The notes: generated from the letters alone by a model not told the origin. DNA of 64,000 nt from Sedimenticola selenatireducens DSM 17993 (GCF_000428045.1 NZ_ATZE01000009.1:1-64000); one strand, 5' to 3'. Numbered from the stretch's first letter, positions 39,336 through 46,538 are shown. A program made the numbers and translations.

Positions 39336-39351
39336 TTTATAGCACATAGCG
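39328..39351. promoter_or_regulatory. ModE-like operator 1 (tup side)
   Basis: CGTTAT and ATAGCG half-sites separated by 12 bp, 24 bp in total. The E. coli ModE operator has CGCTAT and ATAACG half-sites in the same 24-bp span, so both outer halves and spacing fit. It covers the -10 of the predicted tup promoter. No modE or TunR-like gene is in the window. Confidence 0.6.
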
Positions 39352-39365
39352 CATATGGCCAACAA
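39336..39365 (-). promoter_or_regulatory. Predicted sigma-70 promoter of tupABC-mot1-moeA
   Basis: Read on the minus strand, TTGTTG (39365-39360) and TATAAA (39341-39336) are 18 bp apart. The -10 and most of the spacer lie within ModE-like operator 1, so a bound repressor would block RNA polymerase. Confidence 0.5.
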
Positions 39366-39454
39366 TGTGTGTCAAATACAGTGTCGATACCAGGGTTTTG
39401 TATTGGAGGAAAAAAGCGACCGCCGGGTGATTGCTTGTGAATGTCGGATGCATG

Positions 39455-39478
39455 CGTTATGCGCAAAAAAACATAACG
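39455..39478. promoter_or_regulatory. ModE-like operator 2 (aor side)
   Basis: CGTTAT at 39455-39460 and ATAACG at 39473-39478, again with 12 bp between, forming a perfect palindrome of half-sites (CGTTATG/CATAACG when extended by one base). It lies 127 bp from operator 1 and about 345 bp before aorA, where it may act on the aor promoter or with operator 1. Confidence 0.6.
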
Positions 39479-39637
39479 AAATAAATAGCTTAGTACACAA
39501 ATACGGCTCGCCATTCAGGTTTTCTTCTTCTATATTCTTTTAATAATAAAAAGCAGGATCGAAATGGAACGGGTGAACAAGGAGGCGCTTCACTTAAATC
39601 ACAATAAACAGAACAACAGATTTAAAACTGGCTGTTT

Positions 39638-39741
39638 GTCACGTGTGGAGGGCGCACAGGATGAAATCAGCAGAGGTAACACAGGATATCGACTGTGCCT
39701 CTTGCCAACTCACGGATATCCGTGGTTCAGCGCCCCGTGAC
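39638..39741 (+). ncRNA. Candidate structured leader RNA (cis-regulatory) upstream of aorA
   Basis: The bases fold into a closed multi-branch structure. The outer stem pairs GTCACG (39638-39643) with CGTGAC (39736-39741) and, after a 6-base bulge on the 5' side, GGGCGC (39650-39655) with GCGCCC (39730-39735). Inside are hairpin A, CACAG/CTGTG at 39680-39684 and 39693-39697 extended by GCAGAGG/CCTCTTGC, and hairpin B, CACGG/CCGTG at 39711-39724. Both hairpin tops contain the self-complementary GATATC. It ends 60 bases before aorA. I do not recognise a Moco/Tuco riboswitch consensus in it. The same bases also hold a 46-codon ORF. Confidence 0.5.
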
Positions 39742-39801
39742 CAACGCCAGACAGGCTCACCAGATCGCAAAAAATACATAACCATTCAGAGGAGACAATG
39801 A
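39661..39801 (+). CDS. Possible 46-residue leader peptide upstream of aorA
   Basis: An ATG at 39661 has GGAGG nine bases upstream (39647-39651) and opens a frame of 46 codons. The peptide has a CASC motif (DCASCQL) and a basic C-terminal half (DRKKYITIQRRQ). Its TGA at 39799-39801 overlaps the aorA start, so ribosomes could couple the two. It could equally be chance within the structured leader. No family is recognised. Confidence 0.3.
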   Translation: MKSAEVTQDIDCASCQLTDIRGSAPRDQRQTGSPDRKKYITIQRRQ

Positions 39802-40280
39802 TGCAGAGGTCACTCTATATCTCGCCGGACAAATGCACGGGCTGTCTACAATGTGAAATGGCCTGCTCCTTCGAGCATGAAGGCAATTTCAATCCCGCCA
39901 AATCCCGTATCAAGGTGTTTACCTTCCATACCGAAGGGCGCTTCGTACCCTACACCTGCACCCAGTGTGATGAGGCCTGGTGCAAGAGCGCCTGCCCCAC
40001 GGAAGCGATCACCCTTGATGCGGCCACTGGCGCCAAGATGGTCAATGACGGACTTTGTGTCGGCTGCAAGGTCTGCACCATCGCCTGTCCTTTCGGCACC
40101 ATTAACTACAACACCACCACTGGCAAGGTTATGAAATGTGATCTGTGCGGCGGTGATCCCGCCTGTGCCAAGGCCTGTCCGACCCAGGCCATCACCTATA
40201 TTGATGCGGAAGGCACCGGCTACGACAAAATGCGTACCTGGGCTTCCCGGACCGATACCCAAACCGCGGCACAAGCATAG
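39801..40280 (+). CDS. aorA: Aldehyde oxidoreductase ferredoxin-like subunit AorA
   Basis: Electron-transfer subunit of about 159 residues with sixteen cysteines in four CxxCxxxC-type groups (CTGCLQCEMAC, CTQCDEAWCKSAC, CVGCKVCTIAC, CDLCGGDPACAKAC), predicting four [4Fe-4S] clusters. This matches the AorA subunit of the Aromatoleum-type tungsten aldehyde oxidoreductase and DMSO-reductase-like beta chains. Two consecutive ATGs occur at 39798 and 39801; GAGGAG at 39789-39794 is better spaced for the second. It is 15 bp upstream of aorB. Confidence 0.9.
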   Translation: MQRSLYISPDKCTGCLQCEMACSFEHEGNFNPAKSRIKVFTFHTEGRFVPYTCTQCDEAWCKSACPTEAITLDAATGAKMVNDGLCVGCKVCTIACPFGTINYNTTTGKVMKCDLCGGDPACAKACPTQAITYIDAEGTGYDKMRTWASRTDTQTAAQA

Positions 40281-40295
40281 AGAAGGGAGCAGATC

Positions 40296-42146
40296 ATGAG
40301 CTGGCAGAAAAAAATCCTGCGTGTAAATTTGACTGAAGGCAGCTGTACCGCTGAACCCCTCAATATGCAATGGGCAGCGGATTATCTCGGGCAGCGGGGG
40401 CTGGGTTCAAAATATCTGGTGGAAGAGGTCGACCCGAAGGTTGATCCCCTGTCGCCGGACAACAAACTGATTTTCGCCACCGGTCCGCTCACCGGCACGG
40501 CATCGTCGACCAGTGCGCGTTACTCGGTAATCACCAAGGGGGCGCTGACCGGCGCCATTGCCTGTTCCAACTCGGGCGGCTATTTCGGCGCAGAGCTCAA
40601 GTTTGCCGGTTGGGACATGATTATCTTCGAGGGCAAGGCGCCGAAACCGGTTTATCTCTACATTAATGACGATCATGCCGAGCTGATCCCGGCCGATGAG
40701 ATCTGGGGCAAGAGCGTGTGGGATACGGACAAGATCCTGCACGCCAAACATCAGGACCCGCAGCTGAAGATCTCCGCCATCGGCAAGGCCGGTGAAGAGG
40801 GAGTGATGTACGCCTGTATCGTCAACGATCTGCATCGGGCAGCCGGGCGCTCCGGCGTCGGCACCGTCATGGGTTCAAAAAACCTGAAAGCGGTGGCGGT
40901 GCGCGGTACCAAGGGGGTATCGGTAAAGGACCCCATGCGTTTCATGCAGACCGTGATGGAAAAGAAAAAGATCCTGGCGGAAAATCCGGTCACCGGACAG
41001 GGACTGCCGACTTACGGCACCCAGGTGTTGATGAATGTGATCAACGAGGTGGGCGCGTTGCCCACCAAGAACGCCTCGGTAGTTCAGTTCGACGGTGCTT
41101 CAAAAATCTCCGGCGAGGCGATGCACGAGCCGCGCGCCAGTGACGGCAAGGCCAACCTGGTGACCAACCAGGCCTGCTTCGGCTGCACTATCGCCTGCGG
41201 CCGGGTGGCGCGCATCGACAAGGAGCACTACACGGTAAAGAACCGTCCCGAATACTGGGGCGCCTCCGGCGGCCTGGAGTATGAGAACGCCTGGTCGCTG
41301 GGTGCCGATTGTGGGGTGGATGACCTGGAGGCACTGACCTTTGCCAACTTCATCTGCAACGAACAGGGATATGACCCGATCACCTTCGGCGCCACCCTGG
41401 CCGCCGCCATGGAGTTGTACGAGATGGGGGTCATTACCGATGAGGATACGGGAGGTGTCAAACTCAACTTTGGTTCAGCCGAGGCGCTGACCACCATGGC
41501 TGAGCAGGTGGGTAAGGGTGAGGGGTTCGGCATGATTCTTGGCCTCGGATCCAAGCGTCTGTGCGAAAAGTACGGCCATCCGGAGCTCTCCATGAGCGTC
41601 AAGGGCCAGGAGTTTCCGGCCTATGACCCGCGCGGTATCCAGGGCATGGGCCTCACCTACGCCACCAGTAACCGGGGGGCCTGCCACCTGCGCAGCTACA
41701 CCGTGGCCTCCGAGATCCTGGGTATTCCGGAGAAGACCGATCCGCTGGTTACCGAGGGCAAGGCCGGGCTGGTCAAAGCGTTCCAGGATGCCACCGCGGC
41801 GGTCGATTCCAGCGGGCTCTGCGTCTTTACCACCTTTGCATGGACCCTGGAGGATTTCTATCCCCAGATCGATGCCGCCTGTGAGGGCGAATGGACCCTG
41901 GAGCGCCTGGCCCAGACCGGGGAGCGCATCTGGAACATGGAGAGGCAGTTCAATATGGCTGCCGGCTTCACCGCCAAGGATGACACGCTGCCGAAACGAT
42001 TGCTGACTGAACCGGCATCATCCGGTCCGGCCGCCGGCAAGGTGAATGGCCTGGACAAGATGCTGCCTGAATACTACGAACTGCGCGGCTGGAGCAAGGA
42101 AGGGGTGCCGACACCGGATACCCTGCGGAGTCTCGGTCTCTCATAA
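40296..42146 (+). CDS. aorB: Tungsten-containing aldehyde ferredoxin oxidoreductase (AorB)
   Basis: Catalytic subunit of 616 residues; oxidises aldehydes to acids at a tungsto-bispterin site. The AOR N-terminal domain is clear (LRVNLTEGSCTAEPL, GQRGLGSKYL, ATGPLTGTASSTSARY, GRSGVGTVMGSKNLKAV), and the [4Fe-4S] cluster ligands are CFGCTIAC plus a late cysteine in DSSGLC. The second pterin-site segment is AYDPRGIQGMGLTYATSNRGACH. Length is normal for the family. The position between aorA and aorC and opposite the tungstate importer identifies it as a W enzyme of the AorABC group. The physiological aldehyde is unknown; the enzyme group accepts a wide range. Confidence 0.95.
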   Translation: MSWQKKILRVNLTEGSCTAEPLNMQWAADYLGQRGLGSKYLVEEVDPKVDPLSPDNKLIFATGPLTGTASSTSARYSVITKGALTGAIACSNSGGYFGAELKFAGWDMIIFEGKAPKPVYLYINDDHAELIPADEIWGKSVWDTDKILHAKHQDPQLKISAIGKAGEEGVMYACIVNDLHRAAGRSGVGTVMGSKNLKAVAVRGTKGVSVKDPMRFMQTVMEKKKILAENPVTGQGLPTYGTQVLMNVINEVGALPTKNASVVQFDGASKISGEAMHEPRASDGKANLVTNQACFGCTIACGRVARIDKEHYTVKNRPEYWGASGGLEYENAWSLGADCGVDDLEALTFANFICNEQGYDPITFGATLAAAMELYEMGVITDEDTGGVKLNFGSAEALTTMAEQVGKGEGFGMILGLGSKRLCEKYGHPELSMSVKGQEFPAYDPRGIQGMGLTYATSNRGACHLRSYTVASEILGIPEKTDPLVTEGKAGLVKAFQDATAAVDSSGLCVFTTFAWTLEDFYPQIDAACEGEWTLERLAQTGERIWNMERQFNMAAGFTAKDDTLPKRLLTEPASSGPAAGKVNGLDKMLPEYYELRGWSKEGVPTPDTLRSLGLS

Positions 42147-42220
42147 TTGGCGGGGGTGGAGTAAGGGGAGAGCAGCGGTTGCTGCTCTCCTCTTTTCATC
42201 AATGCAAGGAGAAATGTTCC

Positions 42221-43480
42221 ATGCAATACGTAGTGATCGGAGCAGGTCCGGCAGGCGTGACTGCCGCCGAGACGATACGAAAACAGGACCCGTCGGGCGA
42301 GGTGATACTGATTGGTGACGAGCCGGAACCCGCCTACTCCCGGATGGCCATCCCCTACTATCTGGCTGACAAGATTCCGGAGCAGGGCACCTACCTGCGC
42401 CACGATCCCAAACATCTGGATAGCCTGGGTGTCCGTCAGCTAAAGCAGCGGGTGACCCGGGTGGACAGTGCCGCCAGGCAGCTGCAACTGGCTGGAGGCG
42501 GAGCTCTCGGCTTTGACCGGTTGTTGCTGGCCACCGGCTCCGATCCGGTAAAACCACCCATAGATGGATTGGATCAGCCGGGGGTTCACCACTGCTGGAC
42601 TCTGGAAGATGCCCGCAACATCGTGAAATATGCCCAGCCAGGCTCCCATGTGGTGCTGATGGGGGCCGGCTTTATCGGCTGTATCATCATGGAGGCGTTG
42701 GCCGAACGGGGTGTTGATCTCACCGTGGTGGAGATGGGCGACCGCATGGTGCCCCGTATGATGGACCAGGAGTCGGGTAATCTGATCAAGCAGTGGTGTA
42801 TCGATAAAGGTGTCACGGTGCACACCTCGACCCGGGTGACGGGAGTAAAGGCGAACGCGTCGGGAGCTGCCCGTATCACCCTGAGCTGTGACCCGGTGGG
42901 GACCCTGGAGGCCGACCTGGTGGTGGTGGCAGCCGGGGTCAAGCCGGCGGTCGATTATCTGCGGGACAGTGGTATTGAGCTGGCGCAGGGCGTAGTGGTG
43001 AACGAGTACATGGAGTCCTCGGTGCCCGGTATCTATGCCGCCGGTGACACCTGCGAGGGGATCGACTGGGGCAGCGATGGCCAGCATGCGGTCCACGCGA
43101 TTCAGCCGGTGGCGGCAGAGACCGGTCGGATTGCCGCGCTCAATATGTGTGGAGAGGTGACTCCTTATCCTGGCAGCATGGCGATGAACGTGCTGGATAC
43201 CCTGGGGTTGGTCTCGGTCTCTTACGGGCAGTGGATGGGGGTCCCCGGCGGTGATGAGGTGCATCGGCTGGACAGCGATGAGTATCGCTATATCAAGCTG
43301 CAGTTCAACGGGGACCGGCTGATCGGCGCGATCACCCTGGGCAGGACGGAACACGTCGGGGTGCTGCGTGGTCTGATCCAGAGCCGGACCAGGCTGGGCA
43401 AATGGAAGCAACACCTGATGGAGGATCCCACGCGTATCATGGAGGCCTACCTGGGTGCCACCCAGTTGACCCAGGGCTAA
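42221..43480 (+). CDS. aorC: FAD-dependent NAD(P)H oxidoreductase subunit AorC
   Basis: Flavoprotein of 419 residues, the probable NAD+-reducing subunit of the AOR complex. It has the N-terminal FAD dinucleotide fold VVIGAGPAGVTAAE, the NAD-binding fold LMGAGFIGCIIMEAL and the second FAD motif GIYAAGDTCEG, the pattern of pyridine-nucleotide-disulfide-type reductases but without the CxxxxC redox pair. AAGGAG lies nine bases before the ATG at 42221; the frame extends to a TTG at 42180 without such a site. It follows aorB by 74 bp. Confidence 0.92.
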   Translation: MQYVVIGAGPAGVTAAETIRKQDPSGEVILIGDEPEPAYSRMAIPYYLADKIPEQGTYLRHDPKHLDSLGVRQLKQRVTRVDSAARQLQLAGGGALGFDRLLLATGSDPVKPPIDGLDQPGVHHCWTLEDARNIVKYAQPGSHVVLMGAGFIGCIIMEALAERGVDLTVVEMGDRMVPRMMDQESGNLIKQWCIDKGVTVHTSTRVTGVKANASGAARITLSCDPVGTLEADLVVVAAGVKPAVDYLRDSGIELAQGVVVNEYMESSVPGIYAAGDTCEGIDWGSDGQHAVHAIQPVAAETGRIAALNMCGEVTPYPGSMAMNVLDTLGLVSVSYGQWMGVPGGDEVHRLDSDEYRYIKLQFNGDRLIGAITLGRTEHVGVLRGLIQSRTRLGKWKQHLMEDPTRIMEAYLGATQLTQG

Positions 43481-43646
43481 CCGGCGGGCGCGGTTTCAGT
43501 CGAGTTTGGCTTCGGCTGCGTATGGCTGCAATCGACGGGGTGGTCCGATTGCCACTGTTCAGCTAAATATGGATGCAGGATGGGCAAAGCTTGCGTGCCC
43601 GTCAGTTTCAGGATTTATGTGATCGGTGTTGAACAGCATAGAATTT

Positions 43647-43666
43647 GTAGGAGCGGCTTCAGCCGC
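43647..43666. repeat. REP-type palindrome
   Basis: GTAGGAGCGGCTTCAGCCGC, a type of short palindrome common between genes in gammaproteobacteria, lies in the 198-bp gap between aorC and the MoaD-like gene. A degenerate relative (GAGCGGCTTCAGTCGCGA) is at about 62354. Confidence 0.6.
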
Positions 43667-43678
43667 ATAAACCAGCTT

Positions 43679-43927
43679 ATGAAGGTTAATTTCAAACTAT
43701 ACGCCTCCCTGGGGCAGTACCTGCCGGCCGGTGCGGAAGATCATCAGATTGCCCTGGATGTTGCTGAGGGGATGAGCCCGGCTCAACTGCTTGAGCTGCA
43801 GGGCGTACCCCGGGCGGAAGTCCATCTGGTACTGGTCAATGGGGTCTTTATCCCGCCCAGTCAGCGGGATAATCCTCTCATGGAGGGCGATCAACTGGCG
43901 GTCTGGCCGGCGGTGGCCGGTGGTTAG
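43679..43927 (+). CDS. aorD: MoaD/ThiS-like sulfur carrier protein (AorD)
   Basis: Ubiquitin-fold protein of 82 residues ending precisely in the diglycine Gly81-Gly82 that is activated to a thiocarboxylate in MoaD. LVNGVFIPP and GDQLAVWPAVAGG are MoaD-like. A dedicated MoaD paralogue is expected to supply dithiolene sulfur for the tungstopterin of AorB. The frame is open upstream to 43580, but the ATG at 43679 gives the family length. No strong ribosome site is visible; the REP palindrome just upstream may matter. Confidence 0.85.
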   Translation: MKVNFKLYASLGQYLPAGAEDHQIALDVAEGMSPAQLLELQGVPRAEVHLVLVNGVFIPPSQRDNPLMEGDQLAVWPAVAGG

Positions 43928-43958
43928 ATGTTACTTTTTTTCCGGGTGAGGGAGGTGA

Positions 43959-44258
43959 ATGAATAAAGCCATTCCCGCCCGCTTGTGCCGTGACATGGGG
44001 CTGACCCTGAACGATTTCATCCGTTCACTGCCCTCCGCTGTTGCCCCCCTGACCTATCGGGTTGAGGGGCGCGTGTTCAGCATCACTCATCCGAATGGTT
44101 CCATCACCATCGCCCTCGGGGAGACCGGGGAGCGGCGTATCGCTTCCCTCAGTCTGCCGGTGACGCCGGTCGAGTTTGAGTTTGTCGGACTGGATGAGGC
44201 AGCCCGAAGCCAGTTCATGCGGCGCTTCGACCAGTATTTTCAGCGCGGCGGGGGCTGA
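43959..44258 (+). CDS. AOR-cluster small protein (possible AorE)
   Basis: Protein of 99 residues, no signal peptide or membrane helix. It starts with RLCRDMGLTLNDFIRSLPSA, has strand-like RVEGRVFSITHPNGSITIALG and RRIASLSLPVTPVEFEFVGL, and ends RRFDQYFQRGGG. The small alpha-beta shape and its fifth place in the aor operon recall the unassigned small gene that follows aorABCD in related clusters, so a role in cofactor insertion or maturation is a guess. GGGAGGTG lies six bases before the ATG. Its 3' end overlaps the convergent zinc-ribbon gene by 19 bp. Confidence 0.7.
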   Translation: MNKAIPARLCRDMGLTLNDFIRSLPSAVAPLTYRVEGRVFSITHPNGSITIALGETGERRIASLSLPVTPVEFEFVGLDEAARSQFMRRFDQYFQRGGG

Positions 44259-44464
44259 TGGTGTTCGTCCTGTTTAAACGGACAGACCACCGAACCGTAA
44301 GAACAGAAGATGCAGCAATCCCCCGGCAGTGGCCGTAACAACCGTAGACATCCCTCGCATGTATAGAACCACTGACAGGCGTCGGTCGGCATCCGCTCCG
44401 TTTTCCGATGGCCGCACGCGGGGCAGGTGATGACCGATTCAGTTTTGATGGGGTGGCTGTTCAA
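44240..44464 (-). CDS. GDCCVxC-type small cysteine-rich protein
   Basis: Protein of 74 residues with CPACGH near the start, CEGC in the middle and the sequence GDCCIFCSYGSVVCP, which matches the GDCCVxC family in which some members carry selenocysteine. Here all positions read Cys; no in-frame TGA is used. It looks like a zinc or iron-sulfur ribbon or a thiol-redox protein; function is unknown. It converges on and overlaps the last aor gene by 19 bp. Confidence 0.75.
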   Translation of the reverse strand: MNSHPIKTESVITCPACGHRKTERMPTDACQWFYTCEGCLRLLRPLPGDCCIFCSYGSVVCPFKQDEHHQPPPR

Positions 44465-44505
44465 TGCGCATGCCCGTCTGTATGAAAAGAAAAACCACGT
44501 CGAGG

Positions 44506-44534
44506 TTGACCCCTGTTCTGCAGACCCGGATAAT
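44506..44534 (+). promoter_or_regulatory. Sigma-70 promoter of ffs
   Basis: TTGACC at 44506-44511 and GATAAT at 44529-44534 are separated by 17 bp, about 50 bp before the mature 4.5S RNA. This predicts a short 5' leader to be removed during maturation. Confidence 0.65.
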
Positions 44535-44582
44535 CCCCAGCTCGATTCCCCACCCTGTCGGTGGCGGCATCACTCAGGTAAT

Positions 44583-44694
44583 GGCGGCTCGTATCGGTCC
44601 CCTCGCAACGAAAAACTGTTAACCCGGTCAGGCCTGGAAGGGAGCAGCCGCAGCAGTGGACTCGTGTGCCGGGGTGTGGCTGGTGCGGGCCGCC
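44583..44694 (+). ncRNA. ffs: Signal recognition particle 4.5S RNA
   Basis: The conserved apical domain that binds Ffh is plain: GGTCAGGCCTGGAAGGGAGCAG, with the symmetric internal loop strand CGTGTGCCGGG on the return side. The ends GGCGGC and GCCGCC pair to close the hairpin. About 112 nt, normal for a bacterial small-type SRP RNA. It lies upstream of dnaX, as in many gammaproteobacteria. Ends are placed by base pairing and may be off by a few bases. Confidence 0.93.
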
Positions 44695-44846
44695 TCCATT
44701 TACCGGACAGTATAGTCCCTACGGCTTTCCCTTCGTATCCGTCCCCTCAACCGCCATAGCTCCAATCCGGGTGTGAATACCGCCGGTCATTGAGGTACAC
44801 TTCCTGCACTTAGTTAACCCGACAGTGTAGAGATCGCAAGGAATCC

Positions 44847-46538
44847 ATGTCATATCAGGTGCTAGCCCGCAAGTGGCGTCCGCGGATATTCAGTGAACTG
44901 GTGGGGCAGGCGCATGTCGTACGTGCGCTCGGCAATGCCCTGGACAACAACCGGTTGCACCACGCCTACCTGTTTACCGGCACCCGGGGGGTCGGCAAGA
45001 CCACGCTGGCGCGAATCTTTGCCAAGTCCCTCAATTGTGAACATGGCGTCGGTTCCACCCCCTGCGGGCAGTGCAGTATCTGTCGGGAGATCGACGAGGG
45101 ACGTTTTGTCGATCTGCTGGAAGTGGATGCCGCCTCCCGCACCAAGGTGGATCAAACGCGCGAGCTACTGGAGAACGTTCCCTATGCCCCGGTCAGAGGC
45201 CGCTACAAGGTCTATCTGATTGACGAGGTGCACATGTTCTCCGACAGCAGCTTCAACGCCCTGTTGAAGACCCTGGAGGAGCCGCCTCCCCATGTGAAAT
45301 TCCTGCTTGCCACCACCGATCCCCAGAAGGTGCCGGTTACGGTGCTGTCGCGCTGTCTGCAGTTCAATCTGAAGCGGTTGCCGCTGGATCAGATTCAGGC
45401 GTACCTGCTGGAGCTGCTCAAGCGCGAGGGGCTGCAGTATGAGGAGCGAGCCCTGTTGCTGCTGGCCAAGGGGGCGGATGGCAGTATGCGGGATGCCCTG
45501 AGCCTGCTGGATCAGGCCATCGCCTTTGGTGCCGGAAAGGTGCTGGAAGCCGATGTGCAGGCGATGCTGGGCAGCATCGCCCAGGACCGGGTGCATGATC
45601 TGCTGGATGCGCTGGCCGACCTGGATGCCAACCGGGTGATCGGGCTGGTGAGTGAACTGGCCGAGATGGCGCCGGACTTTGCCGGGGTGTTGCAGGATCT
45701 GCTCTCGCTGCTGCACCGGATTGCCCTGGTGCAGGCGGTGCCGGAGGCTGTGGACAACAGCACCGGTGACCAGGAGCAGGTAGCTGCACTGGCTGACAAG
45801 TTATCACCTGGTGATGTGCAGCTTTTCTACCAGATTGGACTGATCGGCCAGCGGGATCTGCCGCTGGCACCGGACCCCCGTGCCGGGTTTGAGATGGTGT
45901 TGCTGCGCATGCTGGCATTTCGGCCGCAGGGCAGCGGGGAGAGACCGGCGGCCGGGAGTGACGGTAGCCAGGGGCCGGATAAAAAAAAACGCTCTGAAAC
46001 GGCTGCGCCAGTCGCTGTAACCCCGGCTGCAAAACCCGCGATGAACACCGACCACAAAGCTTTTGCGGCTCCGGTTGCGCCGCAATCTGCCCCGGATAAA
46101 ACGCCCCTCCAGGTCCCGGTGTCAGCCGCGCCGGATAATAGCGGAAAGCCGGTCGAGTTCCGCCACTGGCATCAGGTGGTCGATCAGCTCTCCCTGGGTG
46201 GTATTGCCAAACAGTTGGCCAATAATTGTGTCTATGATTACTGGGACGGCGTGACCCTGAGTCTGAAACTGGATCAGGCCCACCAGCACATGTTGGTGGG
46301 CAGCACGGAACAGCGCCTGCACGCGGCGCTGCAAGCCTACCTCGGTCGCGAGCTTAAGCTGAAGATAGCACCTGAAACGGTGCAGGCGGCGACACCGGCC
46401 AAGATCCAGGCCCAGGTCGTTGCCGACCGGCAACAGGCGGCCGAGGTGGCGATACTGGAAGATCCCATGGTGCTGGCCCTGGAAGCCCGGTTCGGGGCGG
46501 CCGTGATCCCGGGCTCGGTGCGCCCGGTGGATGAATGA
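44847..46538 (+). CDS. dnaX: DNA polymerase III subunits tau/gamma
   Basis: Clamp-loader ATPase, 563 residues. It has Walker A GTRGVGKTT (45-53), zinc-binding cysteines Cys64, Cys73, Cys76 and Cys79, DEVHM Walker B and the sensor-1/SRC motif TVLSRCLQF. After the gamma region a Pro/Ala-rich linker leads to the tau-specific C-terminus. At codons 379-381 there is an A9 run (45981-45989); slipping back one base gives ACG CTC TGA, so a 383-residue gamma form is predicted. AGGGG about six bases before the run resembles the stimulatory Shine-Dalgarno of dnaX frameshifting. AAGGA precedes the start. It heads dnaX-ybaB-recR. Confidence 0.96.
   Translation: MSYQVLARKWRPRIFSELVGQAHVVRALGNALDNNRLHHAYLFTGTRGVGKTTLARIFAKSLNCEHGVGSTPCGQCSICREIDEGRFVDLLEVDAASRTKVDQTRELLENVPYAPVRGRYKVYLIDEVHMFSDSSFNALLKTLEEPPPHVKFLLATTDPQKVPVTVLSRCLQFNLKRLPLDQIQAYLLELLKREGLQYEERALLLLAKGADGSMRDALSLLDQAIAFGAGKVLEADVQAMLGSIAQDRVHDLLDALADLDANRVIGLVSELAEMAPDFAGVLQDLLSLLHRIALVQAVPEAVDNSTGDQEQVAALADKLSPGDVQLFYQIGLIGQRDLPLAPDPRAGFEMVLLRMLAFRPQGSGERPAAGSDGSQGPDKKKRSETAAPVAVTPAAKPAMNTDHKAFAAPVAPQSAPDKTPLQVPVSAAPDNSGKPVEFRHWHQVVDQLSLGGIAKQLANNCVYDYWDGVTLSLKLDQAHQHMLVGSTEQRLHAALQAYLGRELKLKIAPETVQAATPAKIQAQVVADRQQAAEVAILEDPMVLALEARFGAAVIPGSVRPVDE
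45970..45997 (+). promoter_or_regulatory. Programmed frameshift or slippage site in dnaX
   Basis: AGGGG (45970-45974), A9 (45981-45989) and an immediate -1-frame TGA (45995-45997). The layout fits either ribosomal -1 frameshifting, as in E. coli dnaX, or RNA polymerase slippage on A9, as reported for Thermus dnaX. I could not identify a confident downstream stem-loop. Confidence 0.7.

Noticed and set aside
39355-39543. 62-codon ORF in the tup/aor intergenic region
   Set aside because: It has no ribosome site, runs across the second ModE-like palindrome and part of the predicted tup promoter, and its product resembles nothing known.
39638-39741. The aor leader as a molybdenum-cofactor riboswitch or an ANTAR target
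   Set aside because: I cannot align it with the Moco consensus from memory, and its hairpin loops (8 and 4 bases) are not the paired A1/G4 hexaloops expected for ANTAR proteins.
44427-44759. 110-codon ORF overlapping ffs
   Set aside because: It crosses the ffs promoter and the entire 4.5S RNA gene; the RNA assignment is far stronger.
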